Origin: Deltaproteobacteria bacterium
GTDB lineage: Bacteria > Myxococcota_A > UBA796 > GCA-2862545
Length of the DNA stretch: 55,586 nucleotides
Reading direction: 5' to 3'
Assembly (NCBI GenBank): GCA_006226595.1
Contig: SBGP01000094.1
Span: 1 to 55,586 of the forward strand
In this document: positions 46,049-55,045 of the stretch, in pieces
Position numbering within the stretch: position 1 is the stretch's first letter
Layout: each line of letters begins with the position of its first letter
Notes under the pieces: model-generated
Database searches by the model: none
The model's input: only the letters and a program-made list of their open reading frames with translations
What the model was told of the DNA's origin: nothing
Made by a program: the position numbers and the translations under genes

Positions 46049-47254
46049 ATGACCCTGCTGCTCTGGCTGCTCGCGTGTGGCCCTTCCAACCCGACGCCCG
46101 CCCCCGACGCCCCCGAGGTCGAAGCCGAGGCCCCGGCTCCCAAGGCCGCGCCGACCGCCGACTACTACGTGCTCGCCTCGCGGCTGAACCTCCGCGATGC
46201 CCCCGGCGGCAACAAGATCGGCCGCCTGAACATCAACTCGCCGCTGCAGGTCGTCGAAGAGAAGGACGACCAGGTGAAGGTGACCATCGCCAACGGCAAG
46301 CAGGGCTGGGTGCCGAAGTCCTTCCTGTCCAAGACGCCGACGACGATCACCAGCGCCCTTGCGGCCTCCGACACCGCGGCCAACGCCGAGGAACGCCTGG
46401 CATGGGCTCAGCGGGCCGCTGCCCTCGACTTCCGCAGCCGCGACGCACTCACCGCGCTTGCCGCCGCGTACCGCGAGACGGGGGACTTCGCGACGGCCGC
46501 GCGCATCGAGTCGCAGCTCGCGTGGCCCGACGACCTGCTGCTCGCCGGCGCCCACTACAGCAGTGGCGACCAGCTCACCCTGGAGTGGGCGACCGTGCCC
46601 TGGGAGCAGATGGACCGCATGTCGCTCGAGGTTCGCCAGCTGACCACGGCCGAGGCCAAGCGTCAGGGCGTGACCGTCGGCGACCCGGTGTGGGTGCTGC
46701 CGTCCTCGGGTCCCGCGGTGAAGGGCAAGATCGAGGGCATGGAGCTGACCATCTTCAACGAATGCGGCGGCGAGTGGGGCTACGTGATCCGGGCCAGCGC
46801 CGCCGTGCCCGAGGGCGAGCGCGTGCTCGCGTACACCATCGAGACCCCGCCGGAGAGCTGGTCCAAGCCGGCCCCCACCGTCGACGAGGCCAGGATCACC
46901 CAGCTCGTGAAGGCCAAGCTGCCCAAGAAGCTCGGCGAGGCGGAGCTCCACATGGCCGCGCGCGGGGACAAGGTGCTCGTGCGGGCGGCCGGCGACGTGT
47001 CCTCCGACACCGACGACATGCCCACCTTCGCGTGGGTCGACTTCGAAGTCGACGTCGCCAAGGGCAAGGTCAAGGAGGTCGGCAGCATGGACGACTACAA
47101 CTCGTACATCGGCTACGACTATCCCGCCGCGAGCCGCGACTTCGACGGCGACGGCAACCTCGACGTGTTCTACGAGGGCAGCTGCATGATGTCACTCGTC
47201 GACCACGAGGGCACGACACGCGCGTCGACCTCGATGCTCTGTTGCGGTTGCTGA
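46049..47254 (+). CDS. lipoprotein with SH3-like domain
   Basis: 401 residues; ATG 46049 (GGAGG upstream), chosen over an ATG 21 bases earlier because it gives a clean lipoprotein signal MTLLLWLLAC. An SH3b-like domain at ~45-100 (LNLRDAPGGNKIGRLNINSPLQV, GWVPKSFLS), then a helical segment and a beta-rich C-terminal domain with an EF-hand-like loop DFDGDGNLDVF and a final CCGC. SH3b domains often bind peptidoglycan stem peptides, fitting an envelope role beside the TPR protein. Confidence 0.72.
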   Translation: MTLLLWLLACGPSNPTPAPDAPEVEAEAPAPKAAPTADYYVLASRLNLRDAPGGNKIGRLNINSPLQVVEEKDDQVKVTIANGKQGWVPKSFLSKTPTTITSALAASDTAANAEERLAWAQRAAALDFRSRDALTALAAAYRETGDFATAARIESQLAWPDDLLLAGAHYSSGDQLTLEWATVPWEQMDRMSLEVRQLTTAEAKRQGVTVGDPVWVLPSSGPAVKGKIEGMELTIFNECGGEWGYVIRASAAVPEGERVLAYTIETPPESWSKPAPTVDEARITQLVKAKLPKKLGEAELHMAARGDKVLVRAAGDVSSDTDDMPTFAWVDFEVDVAKGKVKEVGSMDDYNSYIGYDYPAASRDFDGDGNLDVFYEGSCMMSLVDHEGTTRASTSMLCCGC

Positions 47255-47259
47255 CAGCT

Positions 47260-47281
47260 CCGTCACTTCTGTTCGTGACGG
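47260..47281. terminator. small hairpin before the Tat-exported gene
   Basis: CCGTCAC (47260-47266) pairs perfectly with GTGACGG (47275-47281) around an 8-base loop. No T-run. It separates the SH3 lipoprotein from the next operon and may be a weak terminator or a leader structure. Confidence 0.4.
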
Positions 47282-47299
47282 TGGAGTTAGAAGCGGCGT

Positions 47300-47884
47300 A
47301 TGGCCCCCTCTCGACGCACCTTCCTCAAGTACGGCCTCGCTGGAACGGCCCTGCTCGCCGCCGGCGGGGTGGGTCTCGGCTTGCGGCCGACCACCTACCG
47401 TGAGCCGCGCACCCCTCTGAAGGCGCTCACCCCGCGGCAGTTCTCGGTGCTCGCCGCGGTCGCCGATCGCATCTCTCCGGCGCACGGCGACTTGCCGTCC
47501 GCCTGGGAGGTCGAGGTGCCCGAGAAGGTCGACGCCCTGCTCGCGCGCAAGGCCCCGGCGGACGCCGAGGAGTTCGGGCTCGTGCTCGACCTGCTCGAGA
47601 ACGCCCTGGTCGGCCTGGTCCTCGACCAGCGCTTCACCACGTTCACCGGCTCGTCGCCCGAGGTCCAGGATGCGGTCCTGCGCGGCATGCGCACGTCATC
47701 GCTCGCCACGCGCCGCACCATGTTCACCGCCCTGCGCGGCCTGTGCTCGGCTTCGTACTGGAGCGACCTGCGGGTGAGCCAGCACCTCGGCTACGTGCGG
47801 CCCAACTACGGCAACGTCGGCGTGCCCGCGCCGATCGAGGCCACGCCACCTGCCGAGCCCGAGACGGTCGAGGAGGCCCCATGA
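47300..47884 (+). CDS. gluconate 2-dehydrogenase subunit 3-like Tat-exported protein
   Basis: 194 residues; ATG 47300. Twin-arginine signal SRRTFLKYGLAGTALLAAGG. The mature part follows the small gamma subunit of FAD-dependent membrane dehydrogenases (TPRQFSVLAAVADRISP, ENALVGLVLDQRFTTF, RLCSASYWSD-like end). It typically pairs with a GMC-type catalytic subunit; the next gene is exactly that, coupled by ATGA. The two likely are exported together, the subunit carrying the Tat signal. Confidence 0.82.
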   Translation: MAPSRRTFLKYGLAGTALLAAGGVGLGLRPTTYREPRTPLKALTPRQFSVLAAVADRISPAHGDLPSAWEVEVPEKVDALLARKAPADAEEFGLVLDLLENALVGLVLDQRFTTFTGSSPEVQDAVLRGMRTSSLATRRTMFTALRGLCSASYWSDLRVSQHLGYVRPNYGNVGVPAPIEATPPAEPETVEEAP

Positions 47885-49401
47885 GCGGCGTAGTCACCGG
47901 CGCGTCGATCACCCAGGACGTGACGCTGGTGTGCGACGTGGTCATCGTCGGCAGCGGCGCCGGCGGGGCGGTCCTCGCGGCAGGTCTCGCAGCGCGTGGC
48001 GTCGACGTGATCGTGCTCGAGGCGGGCGGCGCGTACACTTCCGCGGACTTCGATCTCGACGAGGGCAAGGCCTACGCGGCCATGTACCAGGACTGCGGCA
48101 CGCAATCGACGGACGACCTGTCGATCGCCCTGCTCCAGGGCCGCAGCCTTGGCGGCTCGACGACCATCAACTGGACCACCTGCTACCGCACCCCGGCGCG
48201 CATCCTCGCTCACTGGCAGAAGACACACGGCCTCGACCAGCTCACCGCCGAGGTCCTGAACCCTCACTGGGACGCGGTCGAGGAGCGGCTGCACATCACC
48301 GAGTGGCCCGAGGCGATGGTCAACGCGAACAACGAGACCATCCTCCGCGGAGGGCGAAAGCTCGGCTGGGACGTGCACACGCTCAAGCGCAACGTGAACG
48401 GCTGCGCAAACAGCGGCTACTGCGGCGTCGGCTGCCCCGTGAACGGCAAGCAGGCGATGCATCGCACGTACATCCCCGATGCGCTGGCCCACGGCGCGGG
48501 CGTGTATGCGGACATCTCGGTCGAGCGGATCACCTGGAGTGGTCGTCGCGCGACCGGCGTCGACGCGGTGGTGCTCGACCGGGCCACGAACAAGCCCACG
48601 GGCGTGAAGGTGCGGGTCGACGCCAAGGTCGTGGTGAGCAGCGCCGGTGCCCTGCACGGGCCCGCACTCCTGCTTCGCTCCGGACTCGACGGCGAGGGTC
48701 ACGTCGGCAAGCGCACGTTCATCCACCCGGTGTGCGCGGTGACCGGCGAGTACGCCCACAGCATCAAGCCCTGGTCCGGCGCCCCGCAGTCCGCCGCATG
48801 CCACGAGTTCGTCGACCGCGGGCCCGACAAGATCGGCTTCTTCATCGAGGCGCCGCCCATGCAGCCCATGCTCGGTGCCACCGGTCCCAAGGCCTTCGGC
48901 ACGGACATGGCGATGTTCATGGGCCAGCTCGAGCACGCGTCCACGCTGATCGCCCTCGCGGTCGACGGCATTCACCCTGAGGACCCGGGCGGCACGGTGA
49001 CGCTGCGTCCGGACGGGCGCCCGAAGCTGCACTACCCCACCCGTCCCCTGCTCGTCGAAGCGCTGCGCGAGGCACACCTGCGCATGGCCGAGCTCCACGT
49101 GGCCGCCGGCGCGACGCGACTCACGACGCTGCACGCCGAGCCGATCGCCATGATGCCGGACGAGATCGGCCGCCTCGCGGACCTCCCGTACGGGGCGCAC
49201 GAGCACACCATGTTCTCGGCCCACCTCATGGGCGGCTGCGGTCTCGGCACCGTGATCGACCAGGAGCACCGCTACAAGGGACTCGACAACGTCTTCGTCG
49301 TCGACGGCAGCGCGCTCCCCACCGCGCTGGGCGTGAACCCGTCCCAGACGATCTACGGACTGGCGTCGCGCGCGGTCGAGAGCATTTCCAACGCGGTGTG
49401 A
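47881..49401 (+). CDS. GMC-family FAD oxidoreductase
   Basis: 506 residues from ATG 47881. Rossmann GSGAGGAVLA near residue 24, ...VLEAGGAY, LGGSTTINWTT GMC signature, HLMGGC with active-site His, and VDGSALPTALGVNPSQTIYGLA. A cluster of Cys (CANSGYCGVGC) is of the type that holds an iron-sulfur cluster in the membrane-dehydrogenase branch (sugar, cholesterol or choline-like). No own signal; likely hitch-hikes through Tat with the small subunit. Substrate unknown. Confidence 0.88.
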   Translation: MSGVVTGASITQDVTLVCDVVIVGSGAGGAVLAAGLAARGVDVIVLEAGGAYTSADFDLDEGKAYAAMYQDCGTQSTDDLSIALLQGRSLGGSTTINWTTCYRTPARILAHWQKTHGLDQLTAEVLNPHWDAVEERLHITEWPEAMVNANNETILRGGRKLGWDVHTLKRNVNGCANSGYCGVGCPVNGKQAMHRTYIPDALAHGAGVYADISVERITWSGRRATGVDAVVLDRATNKPTGVKVRVDAKVVVSSAGALHGPALLLRSGLDGEGHVGKRTFIHPVCAVTGEYAHSIKPWSGAPQSAACHEFVDRGPDKIGFFIEAPPMQPMLGATGPKAFGTDMAMFMGQLEHASTLIALAVDGIHPEDPGGTVTLRPDGRPKLHYPTRPLLVEALREAHLRMAELHVAAGATRLTTLHAEPIAMMPDEIGRLADLPYGAHEHTMFSAHLMGGCGLGTVIDQEHRYKGLDNVFVVDGSALPTALGVNPSQTIYGLASRAVESISNAV

Positions 49402-49421
49402 CGAATATTTCGCGCGATGGC

Positions 49422-49460
49422 GAAAAATTTCTTGATTCCACCCCTTTGCTGCGCCATAAC
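49422..49460 (+). promoter_or_regulatory. promoter of the first Tad-like gene, with AT-rich element
   Basis: GAAAAATTTCTTG (49422-49434) overlaps TTGATT (-35, 49432-49437); a 17-base spacer leads to CATAAC (-10, 49455-49460). The same order and spacing occur upstream of the second copy. Confidence 0.6.
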
Positions 49461-49480
49461 CAACGCCCCGGGGAGGAATC

Positions 49481-50824
49481 ATGCGTCATCCTGACGTGCG
49501 CCGTGCGCACCGCCGAGGTGCCTACGCCGCGATCTTCGGCGTGACTTGCGCCATGTTGCTCGGCTTCACGGCCATCGCCATCGACGTCGGCTGGCACCGC
49601 GTCGCCATGACCCAGCTGTCGAACGCCGCGGATGCCGGTGCGCACGCCGGGGCCCTGTTGCTCGACGGCACGCAGAGTGGTGTCGACGCGGCCAAGCTTC
49701 GTGCCCAGGAAGTCGCCCAGGCGAACAAGGTCCACCAGCGCCACGTCACGGTCGATATTCAGAACCACGTCATCCCTGGTCGGTACGACGCCTACCAGGA
49801 GAACGACTGCAATACGCAGGGTGGCTGCTGGACCGAGTTCGGCCAGACCCCGACGGGCTACTCGACCGCCCAGGCCACGGTCGACGCCGCCACGGCGAAT
49901 GCGATGTGGGTCGGCGCCGAAGAGAACGTGAAGACGTTCTTCTCGATGTTCCCGTTCGGCAAGTCCGAGCTCAAGGCCGCAAACTACGCCGTGGCTCGCC
50001 TACCCCTCGACGAGGGCAATGCCTGCTCCTTCCCACTGTCGCTGCCCACGTGCACTGTCGAGGACTGGACCGGCACGAACTCCTGCAACAAGCTCATGCG
50101 CATTCGGCTGCAGAGCGCGCAGGTCGACCAGGCGGCATGGTCCTACCCGGTCACCGCAGCCGATGGCGATGACTCGATCTTCTCGGCCATGCTCAACGAC
50201 GGGGACTGCGGCGCCACGTACACCGAGAGCTCGATCTCCGACGGCGAAGAGGACATCACGCTGAAGAACGGCCAGATGAACTCGGCCTTCCAGCTCCTCG
50301 AAGACCAGCTCAACGGCGGCTCTGGAAGCTACACCTACAGCGATGGCAGCTCCTCGAGCTGGGACTACAGCGCCAACCCGGTCGCCACCACGACCTGGGA
50401 CACCTCGAACTGGGGAGCCTGCCCGACGCTGAGCAACACGACCTGTGACCCGACAGTCCAGGGCTCGTGGAGCCGCGGACGCAACCCGACGTGGACCGAC
50501 AACTGCCCAGCCGCCGGACCCGACTGTGCGAACGGGCCGTTCATGATGCGGGACATGTCCGTGTTCTCTGGCGGGCTGAGCTGCGACAGCAACGGCAACG
50601 CCGACACGACGACGAACTGGAACTTCAACACCGACCACGACGTCGAGGGCTTCGTCCGGGTGATCATCTACAACGTGGTCAGCCAGGGCGGCGACAAGTA
50701 CTTCGACCTGTTCGTCTCCTGCGTCGACCCCGACACCCAGACCGCGCTGACCGATCCGATTCACACGGGATGGGACTTCGTCGTCGAGCCTCCGGAGAAC
50801 GGCGGCGTCGCGATCGTCGAGTAG
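49481..50824 (+). CDS. TadE/TadG-like secreted protein, copy 1
   Basis: 447 residues; ATG 49481, SD GGGGAGG. The N-terminal TadG-like (Flp pilus assembly) signature has a basic leader RRAHRRGAYAAIFGVTCAML, hydrophobic segment LGFTAIAIDVGW, then a helix with NAADAGAHAGALLLDG. The rest is a Cys-containing beta-rich domain with strong aromatic and Asn/Gly content (NLMRIRL-, YNVVSQGGDKYFDLFVSCVD). It should be anchored by its N-terminal helix with the large domain outside. The second copy at 51090 is a close paralogue; no other tad genes are in the window. Confidence 0.75.
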   Translation: MRHPDVRRAHRRGAYAAIFGVTCAMLLGFTAIAIDVGWHRVAMTQLSNAADAGAHAGALLLDGTQSGVDAAKLRAQEVAQANKVHQRHVTVDIQNHVIPGRYDAYQENDCNTQGGCWTEFGQTPTGYSTAQATVDAATANAMWVGAEENVKTFFSMFPFGKSELKAANYAVARLPLDEGNACSFPLSLPTCTVEDWTGTNSCNKLMRIRLQSAQVDQAAWSYPVTAADGDDSIFSAMLNDGDCGATYTESSISDGEEDITLKNGQMNSAFQLLEDQLNGGSGSYTYSDGSSSSWDYSANPVATTTWDTSNWGACPTLSNTTCDPTVQGSWSRGRNPTWTDNCPAAGPDCANGPFMMRDMSVFSGGLSCDSNGNADTTTNWNFNTDHDVEGFVRVIIYNVVSQGGDKYFDLFVSCVDPDTQTALTDPIHTGWDFVVEPPENGGVAIVE

Positions 50825-50847
50825 CTTCGCACCCTCTCGAAACCACG

Positions 50848-50882
50848 GAGCCGTGCCGCAAGGTGCGGCTCTGTGTCGTTGT
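50848..50882 (+). terminator. terminator with GCAA tetraloop between the Tad-like paralogues
   Basis: GAGCCGTGCC (50848-50857) pairs with GGTGCGGCTC (50862-50871), ten base pairs including two G-U wobbles, around GCAA (50858-50861). TGTGTCGTTGT follows, only moderately U-rich. Confidence 0.7.
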
Positions 50883-51032
50883 GGGTGTGCCGCCGGGGAC
50901 ACGTGTGTGCCGAAACGGCCGTCATCGCCGCCAAAACGGCAAGAATCCCTTGGATTTCGTGGGCACGGCCGCTGCATCTGGGCTGAGAAGACTCCCCAGC
51001 GCCGACACGATGGAAATTTTTCTTTTCCTGTC

Positions 51033-51071
51033 GAAAATTTTCTTGCGGGCTGCTTCGCACACGGTCATACG
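51033..51071 (+). promoter_or_regulatory. promoter of the second Tad-like gene, same architecture
   Basis: GAAAATTTTCTTG (51033-51045) overlaps TTGCGG (-35, 51043-51048); 17-base spacer; CATACG (-10, 51066-51071). Spacing from the GAAAA tract to -35 is ten bases, as in copy 1. A further AT-rich string (51012-51027) lies upstream. Confidence 0.55.
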
Positions 51072-51089
51072 GGAGGTCAGGAGGCCTCG

Positions 51090-52412
51090 ATGCCACGCAC
51101 TCGTACCCATCGTCGCGGAAACTACGCTGCCCTCTTCGGGGTGAGCACCGCCATGTTCATGGGCTTCGGGGCCCTGGCGATCGATGTCGGCTGGCAGCGC
51201 GTCGCCATGGCTCAGCTCGGCAACGCCGCGGATGCGGCGGCCCACGCGGGCGCCCTCAAGCTCGACGGCACCGACGACGGCATCACCGCGGCCGTGGCCC
51301 GGGCCGAGGCCATTGCCCAGGCAAACAAGGTACACGGTGAGCAGCTGGCCATCGATGTGAGCCAGATCGTCGTCGGGCGCTACGACAGCTTCAACGAGAA
51401 CGGCTGCACGGTCTCGACCGGTTGCTGGACCGAGCTCGGCCAGACGCCGACGGACTACGAAGACGACGTCGACCCGGTCGACGCGAAGACTGCGAACGCC
51501 CTGTGGGTCGGCGCCGAGAAGCAGGTGAAGACCTTCTTCGCCATGTTCCCCTTCGGCAAGAGCGAAGTCGCGGCGGCGAACTACGCCATCGCTCGCCTGC
51601 CCATCGTCGAGGAGCCCGGCGTGTCCTGCGCCTTCCCGCTCTCGGTGCCGCAGTGCTCGATGGAGAACTGGACCGGCTCGCCGTGCGGCAAGCTCATCCG
51701 CCTGCGGACCAGCAATGCCGGGCAGGACAACATGGCGTGGAGCACCCCCGACAGCAACCGCGGTGCCTCGGTCATCAAGGAAGCGCTGATGACCGTCGAT
51801 GGCGACTGCAGCAACGTCTACGAGACGGCTGACTTCGAGGACAGCTCGGTCGACACCCGCCTCAACAACGGCGCCATCGCGCCGACGTACGACATCATCT
51901 CGGCCCAGCTGGCCGGCACCAACAACTACACGAACAGCGGTGATGGCCCGTACAACTACGGCGACAGCATCCCGACCGGCTGGGACAGCAAGTGGGGCGC
52001 CTGCCCCACCGGCAACGTGTCGAACTACTGCGACAGCACCGACCAGAACGGCGCGTGCCCCGATGCCCTGCCCGACTGCAGCAGCGGCACCAGCGCGCGC
52101 ATGATCAAGCGCGCGGTCACGGTGTTCGACCACGGCTACCAGTGCGACGGCCTCGGCAACGTGAGCGGCTCGTTCAACCAGTCGGTGTCGACCACCGGCT
52201 ACGTGAACCTGATCATCTACAACGCGTACGAGAAGTCCACGGGACCTGCGTCCGGCCGCGACAAGTACCTCGACGCCTACATCTCGTGCACCGACGAGAA
52301 CGGTGACCCGCGGGACGAGGACGAGGACGGCGTGATCGACGTCATCCACTACGGCGAGGATCTGGTCGTCATCGACCCGCCGGAGGCCGGGACCATCGCC
52401 ATCGTCGAGTAG
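51090..52412 (+). CDS. TadE/TadG-like secreted protein, copy 2
   Basis: 440 residues from ATG 51090 (GGAGG upstream). Parallels copy 1 throughout: [42 protein letters not shown], then [39 protein letters not shown] and a C-terminal [10 protein letters not shown] that has an EF-hand-like DEDEDG loop absent from copy 1. Identity between the copies is high at the N-terminus and around FPFGKSE, lower elsewhere. Likely surface-exposed; function unknown. Confidence 0.75.
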   Translation: MPRTRTHRRGNYAALFGVSTAMFMGFGALAIDVGWQRVAMAQLGNAADAAAHAGALKLDGTDDGITAAVARAEAIAQANKVHGEQLAIDVSQIVVGRYDSFNENGCTVSTGCWTELGQTPTDYEDDVDPVDAKTANALWVGAEKQVKTFFAMFPFGKSEVAAANYAIARLPIVEEPGVSCAFPLSVPQCSMENWTGSPCGKLIRLRTSNAGQDNMAWSTPDSNRGASVIKEALMTVDGDCSNVYETADFEDSSVDTRLNNGAIAPTYDIISAQLAGTNNYTNSGDGPYNYGDSIPTGWDSKWGACPTGNVSNYCDSTDQNGACPDALPDCSSGTSARMIKRAVTVFDHGYQCDGLGNVSGSFNQSVSTTGYVNLIIYNAYEKSTGPASGRDKYLDAYISCTDENGDPRDEDEDGVIDVIHYGEDLVVIDPPEAGTIAIVE

Positions 52413-52450
52413 GTCTCAGCCTCTCCAAGGGTGCGCCACGATTCGGCAAC

Positions 52451-52505
52451 AGCCCTCCCTTCCGGACGAGTCGCCGGCTACCCGGCCCTCCCCACGAGGA
52501 GGGCT
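52451..52505 (+). promoter_or_regulatory. leader hairpins that can hide the purT SD
   Basis: SD-containing GGAGGGCT (52498-52505) is perfectly complementary to AGCCCTCC (52451-52458); GGAGGGC (52498-52504) also pairs with GCCCTCC (52485-52491) to form a 7-bp hairpin with a 6-base loop directly before the ATG. Two mutually exclusive pairings could regulate initiation. Confidence 0.5.
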
Positions 52506-52506
52506 C

Positions 52507-53691
52507 ATGACGCGTCTCGGCACCGCCACTACCCGCACCGCCACCCGCCTGCTGATGCTCGGCAGCGGAGAGCTCGGCAAGGAAGTGGTCATCGAGGCTC
52601 AGCGCCTCGGCATCGAAGTGATCGCTTGTGACCGCTACGCGAACGCGCCGGCGATGCAGGTGGCCCACCGCAGCCACGTGTTCGCGATGACCGACGGCGC
52701 CAAGCTGCGCGAGATCGTCGAGCTCGAGAAGCCGGACCTCATCGTCCCCGAGATCGAGGCCATCGCCACCGACACGCTGCTCGAGCTCGAGGCCGAGGGC
52801 TACCGGGTCATCCCGACCGCGCGCGCCGCGCGGCTGACGATGGACCGCGAGGGCATCCGCCGTCTCGCCGCCGAAGAGCTCGGGCTCAAGACCTCGCCCT
52901 ACCGCTTCGCGGGCTCGCTCGAGGAGTACCGCGAGGCTGTTGCCGCCATCGGCCTTCCGTGCGTGGTGAAGCCGGTGATGAGCAGCTCGGGCAAGGGCCA
53001 GTCCACGGTGCGCACCGAGGCCGACGTCGACGCCGCGTGGACCGAAGCCATCGAGGGCAGCCGCGGCGCCTCCGCTCGCGTCATCGTCGAGGGCTTCGTC
53101 GACTTCGAGTACGAGATCACCCTGCTCACCGTGCGCCACGTCGGCGGCACCAGCTTCTGCGCGCCGGTCGGCCATCGCCAGGTCGGCGGTGACTACCACG
53201 AGTCCTGGCAGCCCCAGCCGATGACCGATGCCGCGCTCGCCGAGGCCCAGCGCCAGGCCGCGCTCGTCACCGAGGCCCTCGGTGGACACGGCCTGTTCGG
53301 CTGCGAGTTCTTCTGCAAGGGCGACACGGTGTGGTTCTCGGAGATCTCGCCGCGCCCGCACGACACTGGCATGGTGACGATGGTCAGCCAGGAGCTGTCC
53401 GAGTTCGCGCTGCACGCCCGCGCCATCCTCGGCCTTCCCATCCCGGAGATCCGCCAGCTCGCCCCCGGCGCCAGCTACGTGATCCTCGGCGAGGGCACAA
53501 GCAACGCGCCGGCCTTCGACGGCGTCGCCGACGCGCTCACGGAGCCCTGCGTGCAGGTGCGCCTCTTCGGCAAGCCCGAGATCGCCGGACACCGCCGCCT
53601 CGGGGTTGCGCTGGCCACGGGCGCGGACCTCGACCACGCGCGCCGTCGGGCCCGCGAGGCCGCCGCCAAGGTCAGCCCGATCCTCGAGTAG
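52507..53691 (+). CDS. purT: formate-dependent phosphoribosylglycinamide formyltransferase PurT
   Basis: 394 residues; ATG 52507, SD GAGGAGG. ATP-grasp enzyme: N-terminal [51 protein letters not shown], grasp loop [11 protein letters not shown] and [17 protein letters not shown], all hallmark PurT strings. It makes formylglycinamide ribonucleotide from GAR, ATP and formate in purine synthesis. Length is normal for the family. It is alone, with no other pur gene adjacent. Confidence 0.95.
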   Translation: MTRLGTATTRTATRLLMLGSGELGKEVVIEAQRLGIEVIACDRYANAPAMQVAHRSHVFAMTDGAKLREIVELEKPDLIVPEIEAIATDTLLELEAEGYRVIPTARAARLTMDREGIRRLAAEELGLKTSPYRFAGSLEEYREAVAAIGLPCVVKPVMSSSGKGQSTVRTEADVDAAWTEAIEGSRGASARVIVEGFVDFEYEITLLTVRHVGGTSFCAPVGHRQVGGDYHESWQPQPMTDAALAEAQRQAALVTEALGGHGLFGCEFFCKGDTVWFSEISPRPHDTGMVTMVSQELSEFALHARAILGLPIPEIRQLAPGASYVILGEGTSNAPAFDGVADALTEPCVQVRLFGKPEIAGHRRLGVALATGADLDHARRRAREAAAKVSPILE

Positions 53692-53694
53692 CCG

Positions 53695-54711
53695 TCAGGC
53701 GACGGCGCTCGCCGCCTCGAGCAAGGGCTTGAGCTCGGCGAACTCTCCGGTGAGGTGCTCGAAGGACGCGAGCTGGTCGTTCGCCACGGTCAGCTGGTCC
53801 GAGAGCGCCCGCAGCATCGCCCGGCGGAAGGCCGAGCCGTCGAGGTACGGCCCCTCGGCGAGCGTGTTGTACGCCTTGCGATCGAGCACGAGCACGACGA
53901 CCTTCGTGCGCGCGATGCACGAGGCCATGCGCGGCCGGTCCTGGGCGAGCGCGAGCAGCCCGAAGGCCGCCCCCTCGCGGAGGGTCGCCAGGCGCTGGAC
54001 CCGCGAGCCCTCCACCGCGACGACGACCTCGATCTGCCCCTGAACGATGAGGTACATCTCATCGCCTGGCTGCCCCTCGGTACACAGGAAGTGCCCAGCG
54101 GAGTAGGCGCGAGCGACCATGCGGTTTGCGATCGGCGCCAGCGCCGGATCGGGCACGTCGCCGAACAGCGCACTCGCCCGCAGCGCGGCATCGCGCTGGA
54201 CCTCGGGCAGGTCCGCACCGCCGCCGATGCCGAACAGCGCCTTGATCGCCTGGAAGAAGCTGGTCTGTGGGGGGCGGATCTCGGCGACCGTGCCTTCGGC
54301 GAGGTCGGCGATGCGGTCACTCACCCGGCGCAGGTTCTGGATCTGCGTCGCCAGCGCATGGCGCTCGAGGTTCATCGCCACCGGGTGCATGGTGTCGCGC
54401 AGCTCCTCGTAGCCGATGCGGGTGAGGATCAACGCGGTGCTCGCCGTGCGCGCCACCACGTTCGCGGTGCGCACGCCCGCCGAGAACAGGGCCATCTCGC
54501 CGATCACACCGCCACCCGACGCGGTGCCGACCTCGACGTCATCGACCTCGATGATCAGCTCGCCGTCGAGGATCAGGAGCACGGCCTCGGCGGGAGCCCC
54601 CACCCGGAACACGACGTCCCCCGCGGCGAAGGTCCGTCGCTCGCAGCGTCGGAGTGCGGTGGCCTCGTCTACGTCGTTGAGCCCCGCGAACAGCGGGTGG
54701 CTGTGGGCCAT
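53695..54711 (-). CDS. protein with two cyclic-nucleotide-binding domains
   Basis: 338 residues; ATG 54711, GGAGG upstream. Two CAP-type beta-roll domains: residues ~10-125 (DVVFRVGAPAEAVLLILDGELI, GGGVIGEMALFSAGVRTA) and ~190-300 (FLCTEGQPGDEMYLIVQGQIEV, FGLLALAQDRPRMASC). The phosphate-binding cassette is recognisable in the first (GEMALFSAGVRTA) and degenerate in the second. No HTH or kinase domain; possibly a regulatory subunit. Converges with purT. Confidence 0.8.
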   Translation of the reverse strand: MAHSHPLFAGLNDVDEATALRRCERRTFAAGDVVFRVGAPAEAVLLILDGELIIEVDDVEVGTASGGGVIGEMALFSAGVRTANVVARTASTALILTRIGYEELRDTMHPVAMNLERHALATQIQNLRRVSDRIADLAEGTVAEIRPPQTSFFQAIKALFGIGGGADLPEVQRDAALRASALFGDVPDPALAPIANRMVARAYSAGHFLCTEGQPGDEMYLIVQGQIEVVVAVEGSRVQRLATLREGAAFGLLALAQDRPRMASCIARTKVVVLVLDRKAYNTLAEGPYLDGSAFRRAMLRALSDQLTVANDQLASFEHLTGEFAELKPLLEAASAVA

Positions 54712-54835
54712 GGCCCCTCCAGTTCGCGAACGGTACCGCAGGCGAGCCCCGCGCTCTACCGCTTCCCGCCTATGAAATCGCGCGGCGAGCACTCCGCTCC
54801 GGATGTGCCTGGCAGCCCCGGCGACCGTCCCCGGC

Positions 54836-54841
54836 TACAAT
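54836..54841 (+). promoter_or_regulatory. possible -10 element of the small membrane-protein gene
   Basis: TACAAT in the short gap before the GTG at 54863; no -35 seen at the right distance. Confidence 0.25.
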
Positions 54842-54862
54842 GCCGCCCGAGGAGCGTCCCAC

Positions 54863-55045
54863 GTGGCACGAGGATCGACAGGCTGCGCTGCCAGGCTCGC
54901 GATGTACACCGGTCTCGCGGTGTTCAGCCTCGTGGTGGGCGCCCTGATCGGCGCCGCACTGGTGCACTTCGATCAAGATCTCGCGCTCGCCAGCTGGCTC
55001 GCCGAGCAAGGCGTGCCGCTGCCGCCCGCGCTGTATGGCGGCTGA
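54863..55045 (+). CDS. small single-TM protein
   Basis: 60 residues from GTG 54863 (GGAG eight bases upstream); an ATG-led form of 80 residues would start in the promoter region. One TM helix LAVFSLVVGALIGAALVHF and a short polar tail (DQDLALASWLAEQGVPLPPALYGG). No family recognised. Its last codons overlap the next gene's start by eleven bases, so the two are likely coupled. Confidence 0.5.
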   Translation: MARGSTGCAARLAMYTGLAVFSLVVGALIGAALVHFDQDLALASWLAEQGVPLPPALYGG

